A DNA stretch of 64,000 nucleotides, from assembly GCA_900323505.1 (NCBI GenBank), contig OOIN01000029.1, forward strand, positions 558,001 through 622,000. Reading direction: 5' to 3'. Below, in pieces: positions 30,163-40,134 of the stretch (position 1 is its first letter; every line of letters begins with the position of its first letter). The notes under the pieces were generated by a model. That model was given only the letters and a program-made list of their open reading frames with translations, had not been told where the DNA came from and ran no database searches. Origin of the DNA: Ustilago trichophora (taxonomy: Eukaryota; Basidiomycota; Ustilaginomycetes; Ustilaginales; Ustilaginaceae). A program made the translations under genes and the position numbers.

Positions 30163-33120
30163 ATGACAACCACCATAGCCAAGATGACACCCCAGAAAGA
30201 CTTTATCCTCTTTGACGATCCCACCCCGCCCAATCCTCGCGAAAAAGTCCTGTCGCCGCCATCTTCCAGCACTCAACTTCCCATTCCAAATCCCTTCAGC
30301 AAGCACCGCTCGCCCACGCAATCACCAAACTTCGACCATGTAGCAGCGCCATTACCGGATACTCTTGATCAAAATGGCGGACCCAGGCGAAAACGCCAAA
30401 GGAGCCAAGTCCATGTGCCCTCTTCGCTCTCCCGTTCCAGCCGCGAAGGCACCACAGCTTCCTCGGGTCAGGCGTCGAATGAACGCATCACGCCCCCCGA
30501 TCCTCCTAGCGGCAGTCTAGGTGCACCCATGCACGATCTCAGCCTCGGCGACTCGATGCCTGCTCGCGCTTACGACCCAGATACCGCCTCCGCGCTTGCC
30601 TCGCCCGCGTCAGCCGGAATGACTCGCGAACAACAGGAACGAGTCAAAGCTCAGATTCGAGCAGAGCTCGCAGGTGTCGACACCCGAGCGTTCAAAGGTC
30701 CCTTGCGCGATATTATTCAGAAGCACGATTATACACCCCGACCCAATGATATGCAGACCAGTCCGCTTTCGGCTTCGTCCGACCCGATGCAAGCAGGTGT
30801 TGCGCCTTCGTTCAGCCTCTTTCCTGATTACGACTTGGGTGGACAGTCTCAGCAGAGCCATTCTAGCCAGCATCTCAAGCGAGAATCGCAGGAGCACACA
30901 TCTAACGACGAAGAGATGCCTTCCTTCAGCCAACGCCCTCCAGAGCTGCGCACACGTAGCAGCACCTTTGATGCTGGCTTTGGCCCCATGTCCTACCCGC
31001 CAGCTCGTCATTCGCAGAATTACCTCCCAGATTGGGCGCGTCAGTCTCAGTCTAGTCAGGCTTCCCGTGATGCATACTCGCAGCAATCGCAATCTCACTC
31101 GCAGCAGAGACCACACATGCCTCCGCCGGTAATGTCGCAGAGTCTGCTTGCACAGCGTGGAGGCCCGGTATCGATGGCCTCGGCAGAATCTATCGGTGCG
31201 CCTGTCAATGGCTACACGTCCGACGGCCGAAGACCTTTGAAACGCGAATCGAGCGGTCTCACTGTCAGCCCGCAAGAGGCATTCTTGGATTACGATGACG
31301 TTGAAAATGCTCTTTCGCACTCGGGCTTGGGTAAGATGCCCAGTCTCTTTGCGACGGTGCCGCCTGGATTGTCCGACGCAAAGCCTGGCCCGGGAAGATA
31401 TCCAGCAGCTCACAGCGGAAGTAATACGCCCCGGATCACTTCGCAGCAGAACGTGCCGCGTGCGAGATCATCGACAGGTGATGCTGCCTACGCTGCTCGA
31501 CCGGTGCCCATGAGCCGCAACGACACAGCGAGGCCGCATCACTACCAGAAGCGACCCGGATCCAGCGTTCATCAGAGTCCCGATGGCCGGTCACCTTATC
31601 CAGGTCAGAGCGACGGTCGTGGATCGGCAAGCCAAGAGTCGGGCTCGCAAAGCAGTCTCTTTAGCCCTGTCGACAGCGGTGACACCATCTCGACCGACGA
31701 TGATGAAGATGAGAGGCCATACTACCCGCCCAATATGCGTCCCAGTATGATTCGAGGAGGGCCAAGCAGCCTTTACTTGAACTATCCAATCAAGGGCGAT
31801 GGTCGAGCCTCGGCTTCCCCTTCGACTATGGGCTCGAGACCACTCTTGGGCAAGGAGCGCACGTCCAGCACAGGAAGTGGGGCATGGTCCCATGTACGCA
31901 ACGAGCCATGGGCCTTCCGACAGGCACACATCAACCAGCCTCGCTTCTCGGACGTGTCAGCATCCAGCAGCGACTCGGAGGATGACCGCAGTGGAAGGAG
32001 AAATGCTTATCGACATGCCCAAGGAGTGGATCACCATTCACGACACGGAAATCCTCATCCTTCGCATCACCACCAGCATCATCACTATCACGGCCCTCAG
32101 CAGCAACCCGGCCCAGGCCATCCTTCCTCGCAGTCTCCCCACTCTCGATTTTCGCAACTCGATCCACGCAGTGCTCCACCACACAGGCCCAGTCTGGGTC
32201 AAACCCAGTCATCTTCGGAGGATGTCGACGATACCGACGGTCGATATGGTCGACCTCATTACTCGTCCAGCAGAATGGATGTCAGGCCTACAAGAGCCAA
32301 TATGCCAGGAGCAATGAGCGGTTACGGATACATCCCGGGCAGTCAGGAAAGTGGACTTAGCGTGGCTGTCGGAACCGCTCCGGGTGCTGCTGGGAGCTTA
32401 GGTGGAAGTCAGGACGAGGGCAGCATTAGCCCTTCTATCCGATCGTCAGCACAGACGAGCGATCGAAAGTCCAAGGGTCCCGCCGAAATTGGTGCTCCAC
32501 CTCCCTTGTTGACGACACGACAGCCAAGCTATGGCGGCGTTGCGAGACCGAGTGCTGCAAGTGCGCCTAGTTCGGGCGATTCGCTGCCGGTCAAAGACGA
32601 CCGTGTCGAAGCAAGTGGAGAGGAGGAAGGATCCGAGACGGGAACCAATAGCGCAAGTGGCGGCGGAAACGAGTCCGACTACGAAGATTCACCGGAAAGC
32701 ACCTCTGCCACCAAGAAGCCGGTCAAACCAAAGACTGCCAAACCGCGTAGCTCTGGTGCCAACACTGCCAATGCCACTACTTCGAGCAATGCTGCCACAA
32801 AAGCAGCCGCACACACAGCCGCAGATGGGACCACAAAGTGCGACTATGTATCGCCTATTACCGGCGTCGCGTGTCAAACCGCTTTCCACCGACCCTACGA
32901 TCTTGCCAGACACAGGGAGACGATCCATGCTCGAGAAGAGGCCGGCTTCATCCGGGAAGGTAAACTCAGATTGGAAGACTGCGTGGTGCTAGGTAAAGAG
33001 GTGGATCCGAAAAAGAGCACAGCGGTGGTTGAGTGGAAGTGCAAGACCTGTGGCGCCAATTTCAGCAGGAAGGACGCCATGTTGAGGCACGAAAGGCTCA
33101 GACATAATGCTGCCAAGTGA
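30163..33120 (+). CDS. C2H2 zinc-finger transcription factor, Rpn4-like fingers
   Basis: 985 residues, single exon. Most of the protein is Ser/Pro/Gln/His-rich and disordered, with acidic patches. Two C2H2 fingers lie at the very C-terminus: the first (about 893-923) is atypical, CDYVSPITGVACQTAFHRPY with LARHRETIH; the second (about 958-981) is CKTCGANFSRKDAMLRHERL followed by RH. A long first finger with a PYDLxRH helix, ending the protein as a pair, is the arrangement of Rpn4, the activator of proteasome genes. The assignment rests on this resemblance alone, and other fungal C2H2 regulators could look similar. A second in-frame ATG lies at 30184. Two short His-rich runs near 32050-32100 are unusual but in frame. 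Confidence 0.8.
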   Translation: MTTTIAKMTPQKDFILFDDPTPPNPREKVLSPPSSSTQLPIPNPFSKHRSPTQSPNFDHVAAPLPDTLDQNGGPRRKRQRSQVHVPSSLSRSSREGTTASSGQASNERITPPDPPSGSLGAPMHDLSLGDSMPARAYDPDTASALASPASAGMTREQQERVKAQIRAELAGVDTRAFKGPLRDIIQKHDYTPRPNDMQTSPLSASSDPMQAGVAPSFSLFPDYDLGGQSQQSHSSQHLKRESQEHTSNDEEMPSFSQRPPELRTRSSTFDAGFGPMSYPPARHSQNYLPDWARQSQSSQASRDAYSQQSQSHSQQRPHMPPPVMSQSLLAQRGGPVSMASAESIGAPVNGYTSDGRRPLKRESSGLTVSPQEAFLDYDDVENALSHSGLGKMPSLFATVPPGLSDAKPGPGRYPAAHSGSNTPRITSQQNVPRARSSTGDAAYAARPVPMSRNDTARPHHYQKRPGSSVHQSPDGRSPYPGQSDGRGSASQESGSQSSLFSPVDSGDTISTDDDEDERPYYPPNMRPSMIRGGPSSLYLNYPIKGDGRASASPSTMGSRPLLGKERTSSTGSGAWSHVRNEPWAFRQAHINQPRFSDVSASSSDSEDDRSGRRNAYRHAQGVDHHSRHGNPHPSHHHQHHHYHGPQQQPGPGHPSSQSPHSRFSQLDPRSAPPHRPSLGQTQSSSEDVDDTDGRYGRPHYSSSRMDVRPTRANMPGAMSGYGYIPGSQESGLSVAVGTAPGAAGSLGGSQDEGSISPSIRSSAQTSDRKSKGPAEIGAPPPLLTTRQPSYGGVARPSAASAPSSGDSLPVKDDRVEASGEEEGSETGTNSASGGGNESDYEDSPESTSATKKPVKPKTAKPRSSGANTANATTSSNAATKAAAHTAADGTTKCDYVSPITGVACQTAFHRPYDLARHRETIHAREEAGFIREGKLRLEDCVVLGKEVDPKKSTAVVEWKCKTCGANFSRKDAMLRHERLRHNAAK

Positions 33121-33402
33121 AATCTCAACCCATATCCATTCTCCTCTACTAAAGCTTTCATTCTATTTAAATCTAGACCTATGTATGGAATGCTAGACGG
33201 CTCTTTCCAGAATCCATGTCTGAGCTGAAGGTGCAAGAAGGACAAGTACCAAGAACGAGGCGAAACGGAGGCGAAACGGAGTGTTTTGCGAAAGGTGAGC
33301 AAATTGATCGTGTGACATGATCTCAGACGAGTTGGGCTTTGACGGTATATGTATACAACCCGAACTTGCCGAACATGAAATAGCGAGAAATCGCCCTCTT
33401 GT
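33121..33402. other. 3' flank of the zinc-finger gene
   Basis: Short spacer with no gene; it contains CTATTTAAATCTAG, a possible terminator region. Confidence 0.5.
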
Positions 33403-33474
33403 GCCTCCTTAGCTCAGCGGTAGAGCACTTCACTAGTAATGAAGAGGTCAGTCGTTCGAGTCGGCTAGGAGGCA
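33403..33474 (+). tRNA. tRNA-Thr (anticodon AGU)
   Basis: 72 bases fold as a tRNA: acceptor GCCTCCT pairs with AGGAGGC, D arm GCTC/GAGC, anticodon stem CTTCA/TGAAG with loop CTAGTAA (anticodon AGT), and T arm AGTCG/CGGCT with loop TTCGAGT. The discriminator is A; CCA is not encoded. No intron. The internal A and B boxes are present. An identical copy lies at 38616-38687. Confidence 0.97.
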
Positions 33475-34708
33475 GGCACATAACCTTTCTTTTTGGGGTT
33501 TTTTTTTCTTTGCAATCTTTTTTTGTAGTTTGTTTTTCTGCGGAGCAAAAGATGACTTCTGCCGTACACCATTTTTTTCCCGGTAGCTGTTAGCGCTTTG
33601 CAGATGGGAGTGAAGGCTTGAGTTGGAAAGGCTCAGGACAGCAGTTGGACCCAGGCAAAGGACCAGGATCGAAACCCAAGAAAGAGATGGTGAACAGGAG
33701 CGATCAGGAAGTGAGCTACGTGCCTTAGACCGAGCCGGTGTGTGGGAAACATGTATAGATTTTCAGGAACGCGAATTGCCAACAACATGTTTTGCCGATT
33801 TTGGCCATTGTGCATCTTCGGAGCGATTCCCTTTACAGCTCAACGGCACAGCTCTCCACTAGTGCCGCCCTGCTGGGTTGTGTACAGCCGAATGAGCAAG
33901 CAAGTGCTGTGTACAGACACAAGCTCGGGTATGAGAAGGAGTCTTGTGTGCCGTAGATCCTTGGCATGTTTATTGACCGGCTTGGCAAAGTACATTGTTG
34001 GACCCTAACCAAAATCCCTTTATTCCAGCTGGAAGCTAGGTTGGTGGTCTTGCAATTTGTCCTGCTTCTGCTTTTGTTTGGAACGCTGGACGGAATACAA
34101 AACCACAAAGCTAGAACGCAGATACGAGAGACGGGTATTGGGAGCGAGCCCTGGTGTGGGGCTGCGGCTACAGAAAAAGGGGTTCAGAGGGTGCCGAAAC
34201 CAGCGCGGTCAATGCAGCATGCCAAGCCAACCCTGTACACGGGTTCATGCAAGTATCTGCCGGGATTGATGCACCTTTGCTCCCTCCTGACCCACCCAAC
34301 AAGTGAATCTTCTCCTCATTTGGCTGATAAGCATGAGTGCCGACCAGTCCTGTATGTGACGACGATCATGAGATCATTCAACAGAGATTTTTTTTCTTCG
34401 ATTTCATCGTCATTTAAGAGATGTTTGCGCTTTGCCGCCCCCAAGGGTCAGGAAGATATATGTAGCAAGCGACCCGAAGTAGGGACTGAGAGATGAGGAT
34501 CCAGCGGCCCCCCTATCTCCTTTCCATGTCACCGCCTTTTTGTCAGTCTTGATCCGGGTTCACCACCAACATTCGTCCACACACACAAAGCTAGATCTCG
34601 CTTTACGATCCTTTACATCAACTCTCAAAGCCGTTTCAACTCGAACAGATCACCATTCTTTCACCGCAACTCACTCGAGCAACAACAGCACTCGCTGCAG
34701 CAAAACAA
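33475..34708. other. intergenic before the secreted-protein gene
   Basis: No gene recognised. T-rich just after the tRNA, then mixed sequence with several short overlapping frames. The last 200 bases (CAACATTCGTCCACACACAC and following) look like the leader of the next gene. Confidence 0.5.
33490..33494 (+). terminator. RNA polymerase III terminator of tRNA-Thr
   Basis: First run of five T, 16 bases after the tRNA. Confidence 0.75.
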
Positions 34709-35044
34709 ATGCGTCTCCTCTTCCTTGCCGTGATCGCTTCCATAGCCATCCTTGCAAGCCTCGTTGTAGCTCTACCACTGGCTGAAACCAACGCCGCAAG
34801 ATGGGCACACTCCAACTCGCCGAGCCCTTTACACACCTTAGCCCTCAGTCAACCCAGCTCGGACCTAAACCCCCGCATATCTCTCCTTCCCTCTTTCGAA
34901 TCTATGGACACAGTTCAAGCTGGCACAAATGGTGGTGCAGGAGTGGAGAAACGGTACGCGGGTCAAGCAAGATTTTTCGAAAGTCCAAATGATAGATCTG
35001 TCAGAAGAGGCAGAGAGAGCCGATTGTTCGAGTATCTGTCTTAA
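34709..35044 (+). CDS. small predicted secreted protein
   Basis: 111 residues. The first 22 form a clear signal peptide: a positive residue after Met, a long hydrophobic core (LLFLAVIASIAILASLVVAL) and a likely cleavage site near ALP. The mature part has no cysteine and no recognised domain. A dibasic KR at 81-82 and RR at 99-100 are candidate Kex2 sites, so a short C-terminal peptide beginning YAGQARFF could be released. Size and layout fit secreted effector candidates or peptide precursors of smut fungi. Supporting a real gene are the codon choice and the A-rich context before ATG (CAAAACAAATG). No homologue is recognised; the function is unknown. Confidence 0.65.
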   Translation: MRLLFLAVIASIAILASLVVALPLAETNAARWAHSNSPSPLHTLALSQPSSDLNPRISLLPSFESMDTVQAGTNGGAGVEKRYAGQARFFESPNDRSVRRGRESRLFEYLS

Positions 35045-35361
35045 CTTGGCTCAGTGAATCGCTGAGGTCAGTCTTGGCGTTGATGTTTGAATCTTACATT
35101 CGCATGACAAAGTGTTCTGCGTCTGTGCGAACTTGTTTGCAAAGGATTGTAATCCCGGTCCGCTCTGCTCATCCGTAGGCAGCTAGCCGCTGAACGAGTT
35201 CTTGAACAAACGCACAAGCTGCAGATCAAACAAGATGAGAAACTTACAATGATACTGAGAGAGAACCTTTACCGAGAGATGCTACATTTCAACAGAAGCC
35301 CGTGTGGGTGTACATGTGTATGGTATGCGAAGAGACGAGGTCCTGGTGACGATGTACAAAT
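35045..35361. other. short convergent spacer
   Basis: Common 3' flank of the secreted-protein gene (plus) and the branching-enzyme gene (minus). No further gene. Confidence 0.6.
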
Positions 35362-37470
35362 TCAATCGGCGCGGTAGAGCACGATTGCACTGCGACTGGG
35401 CAAATAGACCTGGACAAAGTTTCTTCTTCCGTTCCATTCCATGTCGGTCGTGAAGTACTCTGTGTTGTGATCGACTCTTCCATGTCCGCCCAGCTCTTTC
35501 GCATCAGTATCAAGCAAGACCTTGTACTTGCCGGGAACATCCACACCGATTCGGTAATCGGTGTACGAGTTGGTCGCATGCCAATTGAAGACAAAGAGCA
35601 ATCCTCCTCGTTCGAATGCTACAACACGATCGCTCTCGTGCTTCAATGAGATGTAAGCCTGAGGGGCAGCCAACCACTTGTTTTTCTCCTCGGCGTTGTT
35701 CATTGCCGCATCAAAGGCGTATAGGTACTTGTAGCGCAACAAGTGGTCATCGACGAGGTTGAACTGGCGACGTGCGTAGTGGAACGAGTTTCCATTGCCT
35801 TCACGGGGGAAATCGAGCCATTCAGGGTGTCCAAATTCGTTGCCAATAAAGTTCAGGTATCCTTCGCCGCCAAGGGCATGGGTGATGAGACGAATCATCT
35901 TGTGGAATGCAAGGCCGCGATCGATGATTTGCGTTCGCTCGGTTAGGTCAGACATGTTGGTGTACATTTCCTTGTCCATCAGCCAGAATGCAAGAGTTTT
36001 GTCTCCGACAAGGGCCTGGTCATGCGACTCGGCGTAGGCGATCGACTTTTCGAGATGACGACGGTTGGTAAGGGTGAAGCAAATGTTGCCGAAATCCCAG
36101 TCCTCATCAGATTTCTCTTTGAGAAGTTTGATCCACATGTCTGGTACAGCCATCGAGAGGCGGTAATCGAACCCAACACCTCCCTCAGAGACCGGTCGGC
36201 AGAGGGCAGGCATACCAGATACGTCCTCGGCGATGGTGATGGCGTTGGGGTTATACTGGTGGATCATCTGGTTGGCCAGCATAAGGTAGACGACGGCTTC
36301 GACGTCTACAGAAGGGCCAAAGTACTCGTGGTATCCACCGCTGAATCCAGTGCCGATACCGTGGTGGGTATACAGCATTGAAGTGACACCGTCGAAGCGG
36401 AAGCCATCAAATCCGTACTCTTCCATCCAAAAGAGGCAGTTGCTCAGCAGAAAACGGAGCACTTCGTGATGACCATAGTTGAACAGACGCGAGTCCCACA
36501 ATTCGTGCCTTCCCTTGCCACCCTCGTGGAAGTAGAGGTGGTCGGTGCCGTCAAACATGTTGAGGCCGTCGAGGACGTTCTTGCAGGCGTGGGAGTGGAC
36601 AATATCCAGCAAGACAGTGATGCCCATGGAATGCGCAACGTCGATAAGCTCCTTGAGGTCTTCCGGGTTGCCATAGCGGGAGGAGGCGGCGAAAAAGTTG
36701 GTAACCTGGTAACCGAAGGATGCGTAGTAGGCGTGTTCCTGGATGGCCATGAGTTGGATGGTGTTGTATCCGAGCTCCTTGATGCGTGGGAGGACGTTTT
36801 TGGTGAATTCTTTGAATTGACCAACGCGGGCTTCTGGAGTGGCGATACCGACGTGTGCTTCGTAGACCTTGATATTGTCTGGCTTGGGAGGTTTAGGGAA
36901 TCGCATGGTGTATCGCTCTTGCTTGGGAGGATTCCAGAAGCGGGCATCGTAGACGGGCGACACGTCGAGATCCTGAGTGACACGGAGAATCCACGCTGGG
37001 AGACGCTCGATGCGCTCACCAGAGGGCAACAGCATCGAGATTTTGATCTTGGAGTCGTGTGGAATGGCACATTTTGCACCGGCAAGAGGAGGAATGCTAA
37101 TGTGCCACTTGCCAAAGTCGTCCTTTTTCATCTTGTGTGCATCGCGAGACCATCCGTTGAAATCGCCGATGAGGGAAGCTTCGACAGCGTTGGGTGCCCA
37201 TTCGGTATAAGTGACGGCCTGGGTGTTGGGGTCAACTTGGAAACCCATGTTGCGGTAGGAGCGGGAAAAGGCTTCGAGTCCACCTTCGGAGGACGAGATC
37301 TTTTGGACCCAGTCAGCGTAGACGGCATAACGCTCACGCAGAGCAGGTGCGAAAGGTTCCAGCCAAGGGTCGCCTGCCACAACACCGGTGCCATCCTTGG
37401 CCTTGGAATAGTCGATGGATGCTGGTGCTTGCGCCGAAGCAGCACCGGCGGAGGTGGTGGCGGCTGCCAT
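35362..37470 (-). CDS. GLC3: 1,4-alpha-glucan (glycogen) branching enzyme
   Basis: 702 residues from the ATG at 37470 ([10 protein letters not shown]). An N-terminal carbohydrate-binding (CBM48) domain contains [20 protein letters not shown]. The GH13 catalytic barrel shows [13 protein letters not shown], the nucleophile in [10 protein letters not shown] (D360), the acid in [11 protein letters not shown] (E415) and the third carboxylate in [13 protein letters not shown] (D484), then an all-beta C-terminal domain. These positions are close to those of the human enzyme. It cuts alpha-1,4 chains and re-attaches them as alpha-1,6 branches in cytosolic glycogen. Upstream in-frame codons to 37668 are open but lack family similarity and are taken as leader. 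No intron. Gene symbol follows yeast usage. Confidence 0.96.
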   Translation of the reverse strand: MAAATTSAGAASAQAPASIDYSKAKDGTGVVAGDPWLEPFAPALRERYAVYADWVQKISSSEGGLEAFSRSYRNMGFQVDPNTQAVTYTEWAPNAVEASLIGDFNGWSRDAHKMKKDDFGKWHISIPPLAGAKCAIPHDSKIKISMLLPSGERIERLPAWILRVTQDLDVSPVYDARFWNPPKQERYTMRFPKPPKPDNIKVYEAHVGIATPEARVGQFKEFTKNVLPRIKELGYNTIQLMAIQEHAYYASFGYQVTNFFAASSRYGNPEDLKELIDVAHSMGITVLLDIVHSHACKNVLDGLNMFDGTDHLYFHEGGKGRHELWDSRLFNYGHHEVLRFLLSNCLFWMEEYGFDGFRFDGVTSMLYTHHGIGTGFSGGYHEYFGPSVDVEAVVYLMLANQMIHQYNPNAITIAEDVSGMPALCRPVSEGGVGFDYRLSMAVPDMWIKLLKEKSDEDWDFGNICFTLTNRRHLEKSIAYAESHDQALVGDKTLAFWLMDKEMYTNMSDLTERTQIIDRGLAFHKMIRLITHALGGEGYLNFIGNEFGHPEWLDFPREGNGNSFHYARRQFNLVDDHLLRYKYLYAFDAAMNNAEEKNKWLAAPQAYISLKHESDRVVAFERGGLLFVFNWHATNSYTDYRIGVDVPGKYKVLLDTDAKELGGHGRVDHNTEYFTTDMEWNGRRNFVQVYLPSRSAIVLYRAD

Positions 37471-38615
37471 GCTAAGACTTGAATGTGTGAGAGTGTAGTT
37501 CGAGGAAGATTTGGCTGAACACTGAGGGCTGCTTTGCTTGCTGAGTGAATGGTAACGGGTCTGTTGGGAGCAAGATTGACGTAAGGGATGAGGGAGAGGT
37601 ATAGAGTGTACAAGATTGGTGATATATGAAGGAACTGCGCTTCCTCGTCTTTTCTGTTGGTTTGCCACTCTTGATCGTCAAAATCAGTGGAGGAGAATGT
37701 CGTTTTCTCGGCTATACTGAGGCAGTAATGTATAACACTGAGACTCTGACTAACTGATTGACTGACTGACTGTCTGTCTGTCTGTCTGTCTGTGCGGACG
37801 TTTGGGAGAAATTCCAGATGGCTCGTGCTCGCACCGTTTTGCTCTGTGTCTTTATCGACAAGGGTGGCGGCTGATTGGAAGGACAGGAAATTTTTGGGCC
37901 CCCGCATCCAGACTGACACGCCGGTCTTGCCACATGCACGCACAAAATCGAACCCTGTCTCGAAACTTCTTGTTTTGCTGCCCTGCCTTTGATTCCACTA
38001 GCTGTACAGTGCAGTACAGTGTGACCACCCTTGTCTCGCCACTCACAAGGTTCAACGGCGAAACTCGTCTTTGGCTGATTATCACCGTGCATCTCGATTG
38101 GCGGAATGCAGGTTTTTTGGCATCAAAAATGTCGGGACTCGTTTGGACACCTGATCACAAAAATGAAATTTGCCGGACTCTTTCCCTTCTACTCTACGGC
38201 ACACAGAGTCTCTGAGAGTAGCTTAAAGGCTGGACCAGGCTCCAGGCTCGCTTGCACGTTCGAACCTCTCTACTGTACAGGGGCAAGCGAGTGAGTACCA
38301 CACCATCTAATCGATCTAGTCTCCCACTCGGGATCAACCAAGCAGTTTGTTGGTGCTACGTACTGTACAGTACAACAATTCGATTTCCCCGTCTGGGGCA
38401 CCTCGCTTCCCCGCGCCGAGCCTGGTCCTGATTGAAAGAAATCGTACCGAGGCAGCTCCGTTGTGATGGTCAATAATCAAGTCAAGCTTGTGCATGCTGC
38501 TTGCTCTACGGTTGTCACTCGCCGCGGAATGTCGAGGAGGACGCCGATAAAGGATCGGAGCGCAACGCATTGTGAGACAATATTAGAGCAACTTGAAACC
38601 TACGCAACATCTTCG
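37471..38615. other. upstream region of the branching-enzyme gene
   Basis: No gene recognised. It contains tandem tetramers (37756-37793) and two TACAG/TACTG clusters (38001-38022 and 38358-38376). Confidence 0.6.
37756..37793. repeat. tetranucleotide microsatellites
   Basis: A short (TGAC)n run passes directly into (TGTC)n, about 38 bases in all. Confidence 0.85.
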
Positions 38616-38687
38616 GCCTCCTTAGCTCAGCGGTAGAGCACTTCACTAGTAATGAAGAGGTCAGTCGTTCGAGTCGGCTAGGAGGCA
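38616..38687 (+). tRNA. tRNA-Thr (anticodon AGU), second copy
   Basis: All 72 bases are identical to the gene at 33403-33474, on the same strand; flanking sequences differ, so the copies are not part of a long recent duplication. Confidence 0.97.
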
Positions 38688-39122
38688 TTTCTTTTTGCAT
38701 TTTTTGGCCTTGCACTTGAATCGATTTTCAGGACAAAAATTGCGTGTCTCAGGAGATAGCTCCAAAGTCCGTATACACGGAGCATGAAGAGCGAACTTCT
38801 GCATCGACACCGGAGAGCTTAATTTGCATCGGGTAGGACGTGAATTCAACGATAGTTTGGACAAGTGGTGTGCAGTGTCAGTATGTTACAGGTCGTACTT
38901 CGGGGAGTCGGATGTTGCCGAGGCTGAGCAATCGTCAACGAGCGGCAGAGTGGACAACGCCAAACTGCCTGGTGAAATGGGAAAGCTTCTGTTCCAGTTT
39001 TTGCGTCGATAGTCTTGAAGTGTGAGAATAGCAGCCTTCCAGCCTTCGCCCACCATCCATAGCCATCTGTACGTTGGCATAAGCATTGATGTCGGCATGG
39101 AGTCAATGATCCGATGGCCAAT
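38688..39122. other. spacer between tRNA-Thr and the small membrane protein gene
   Basis: No gene recognised; the right part is the 3' flank of the minus-strand gene that follows. Confidence 0.5.
38692..38696 (+). terminator. RNA polymerase III terminator of second tRNA-Thr
   Basis: Five T in a row starting five bases after the tRNA. Confidence 0.8.
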
Positions 39123-39668
39123 TTAATGGTCACCACGAGTGGTAGCATACTTGTCCTTGAAGTCGTGCAAGCCCGCCACACCTCCTTCGTGTCCACCGGC
39201 GTTTCCCGCCTGCAAATCGTACTTGAGCATCTCCTGATCCGTGGCGCTCAATCCATCGCTGGACGACCCTTCTCCTGCCGGGTTGCGAAGCGACGTCCTG
39301 AGACCCTTCTCTGCGTTCTCCACTGCCCCTAGGTTGTGTTCGAGCTGTTGTGCCGCTGTGATATATGCCACACCCGTTCCTGCGATCAGGCCGGAGAGGT
39401 AGCTTGCGTTCTTGGACAAGTTGAGAGCTTTTCTCGAGATAAACGCCGAGATTATGCCACCGCCGAGGCCGAGTGCGATGCCACGAAGTTGAGCCGCTCG
39501 GTTCGCTGCGCCTACTTCAGCGACTGGCAGAGGAGGATGTTCGACAGGATCAAGCTTGCCAGCGTTTCGACCCAGAAGCACGCGCGAATGCGTAGAAGCG
39601 TCGGGGGATACTCCGCCGCCGTGATTGGGTGGCGGGTTGGACGAGGAGGCCAAGCTGACCGATGACAT
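39123..39668 (-). CDS. small glycine-rich membrane protein, unknown function
   Basis: 181 residues from the ATG at 39668 (MSSVSLASSSNPPPNHGGG); the frame is open for 55 more codons upstream, which look like leader. Two hydrophobic, glycine-rich segments (RGIALGLGGGIISAFISRKA and SYLSGLIAGTGVAYITAAQQ) could be a helical hairpin in a membrane. The C-terminus is acidic and Gly-rich. I do not recognise a family. The lengths and glycine spacing recall small mitochondrial or peroxisomal membrane proteins, but this is weak. Confidence 0.7.
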   Translation of the reverse strand: MSSVSLASSSNPPPNHGGGVSPDASTHSRVLLGRNAGKLDPVEHPPLPVAEVGAANRAAQLRGIALGLGGGIISAFISRKALNLSKNASYLSGLIAGTGVAYITAAQQLEHNLGAVENAEKGLRTSLRNPAGEGSSSDGLSATDQEMLKYDLQAGNAGGHEGGVAGLHDFKDKYATTRGDH

Positions 39669-40134
39669 GGTGCTGTTCAGTCTGGAATGATCGATCCGGC
39701 GGTTCAAGACCTTTGTGGTGAAATGGCCGCAGCTCAAGGTAAAGAATAAACGAAGACTAGTGGGATGGTGACTGAGAGAAGAGGTGCTTGAGGCGCTCAA
39801 ACCTTCATGCAAAACAGGCCGCGAAAAGGACACTCATTACCTCCACACGGCTCACATGTCGCCGAATTCCGGGCGCTTTGCACCTGCTGACTTTGATTTT
39901 TCCAGCATTTCTTGAAATACTACGATTCTAGAAATGTACTCAAAAGTGAGGCTGCGAAATGCGACCAAAAAGGCCTTGACCCACACCACAACACCGCTTC
40001 TCAATAGACAAGGCATGCCGATTGCGGAGCGTGAATGATTGTAGGTAGACTAATAAAGTAGTTGCAGATGCTGGGGGTATAACGCACGAAGCGTGAATCC
40101 ATCAGAGGATCAAGACAGAGTAGTAGCGTGTGTT
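39669..40134. other. intergenic, no gene seen
   Basis: Upstream region of the small membrane protein and 3' flank of PXR1. Confidence 0.6.

Noticed and set aside
29663..30166. 167-codon plus-strand frame before the zinc-finger gene
   Set aside because: Leader-like composition, no domain, ends just at the start of the zinc-finger gene.
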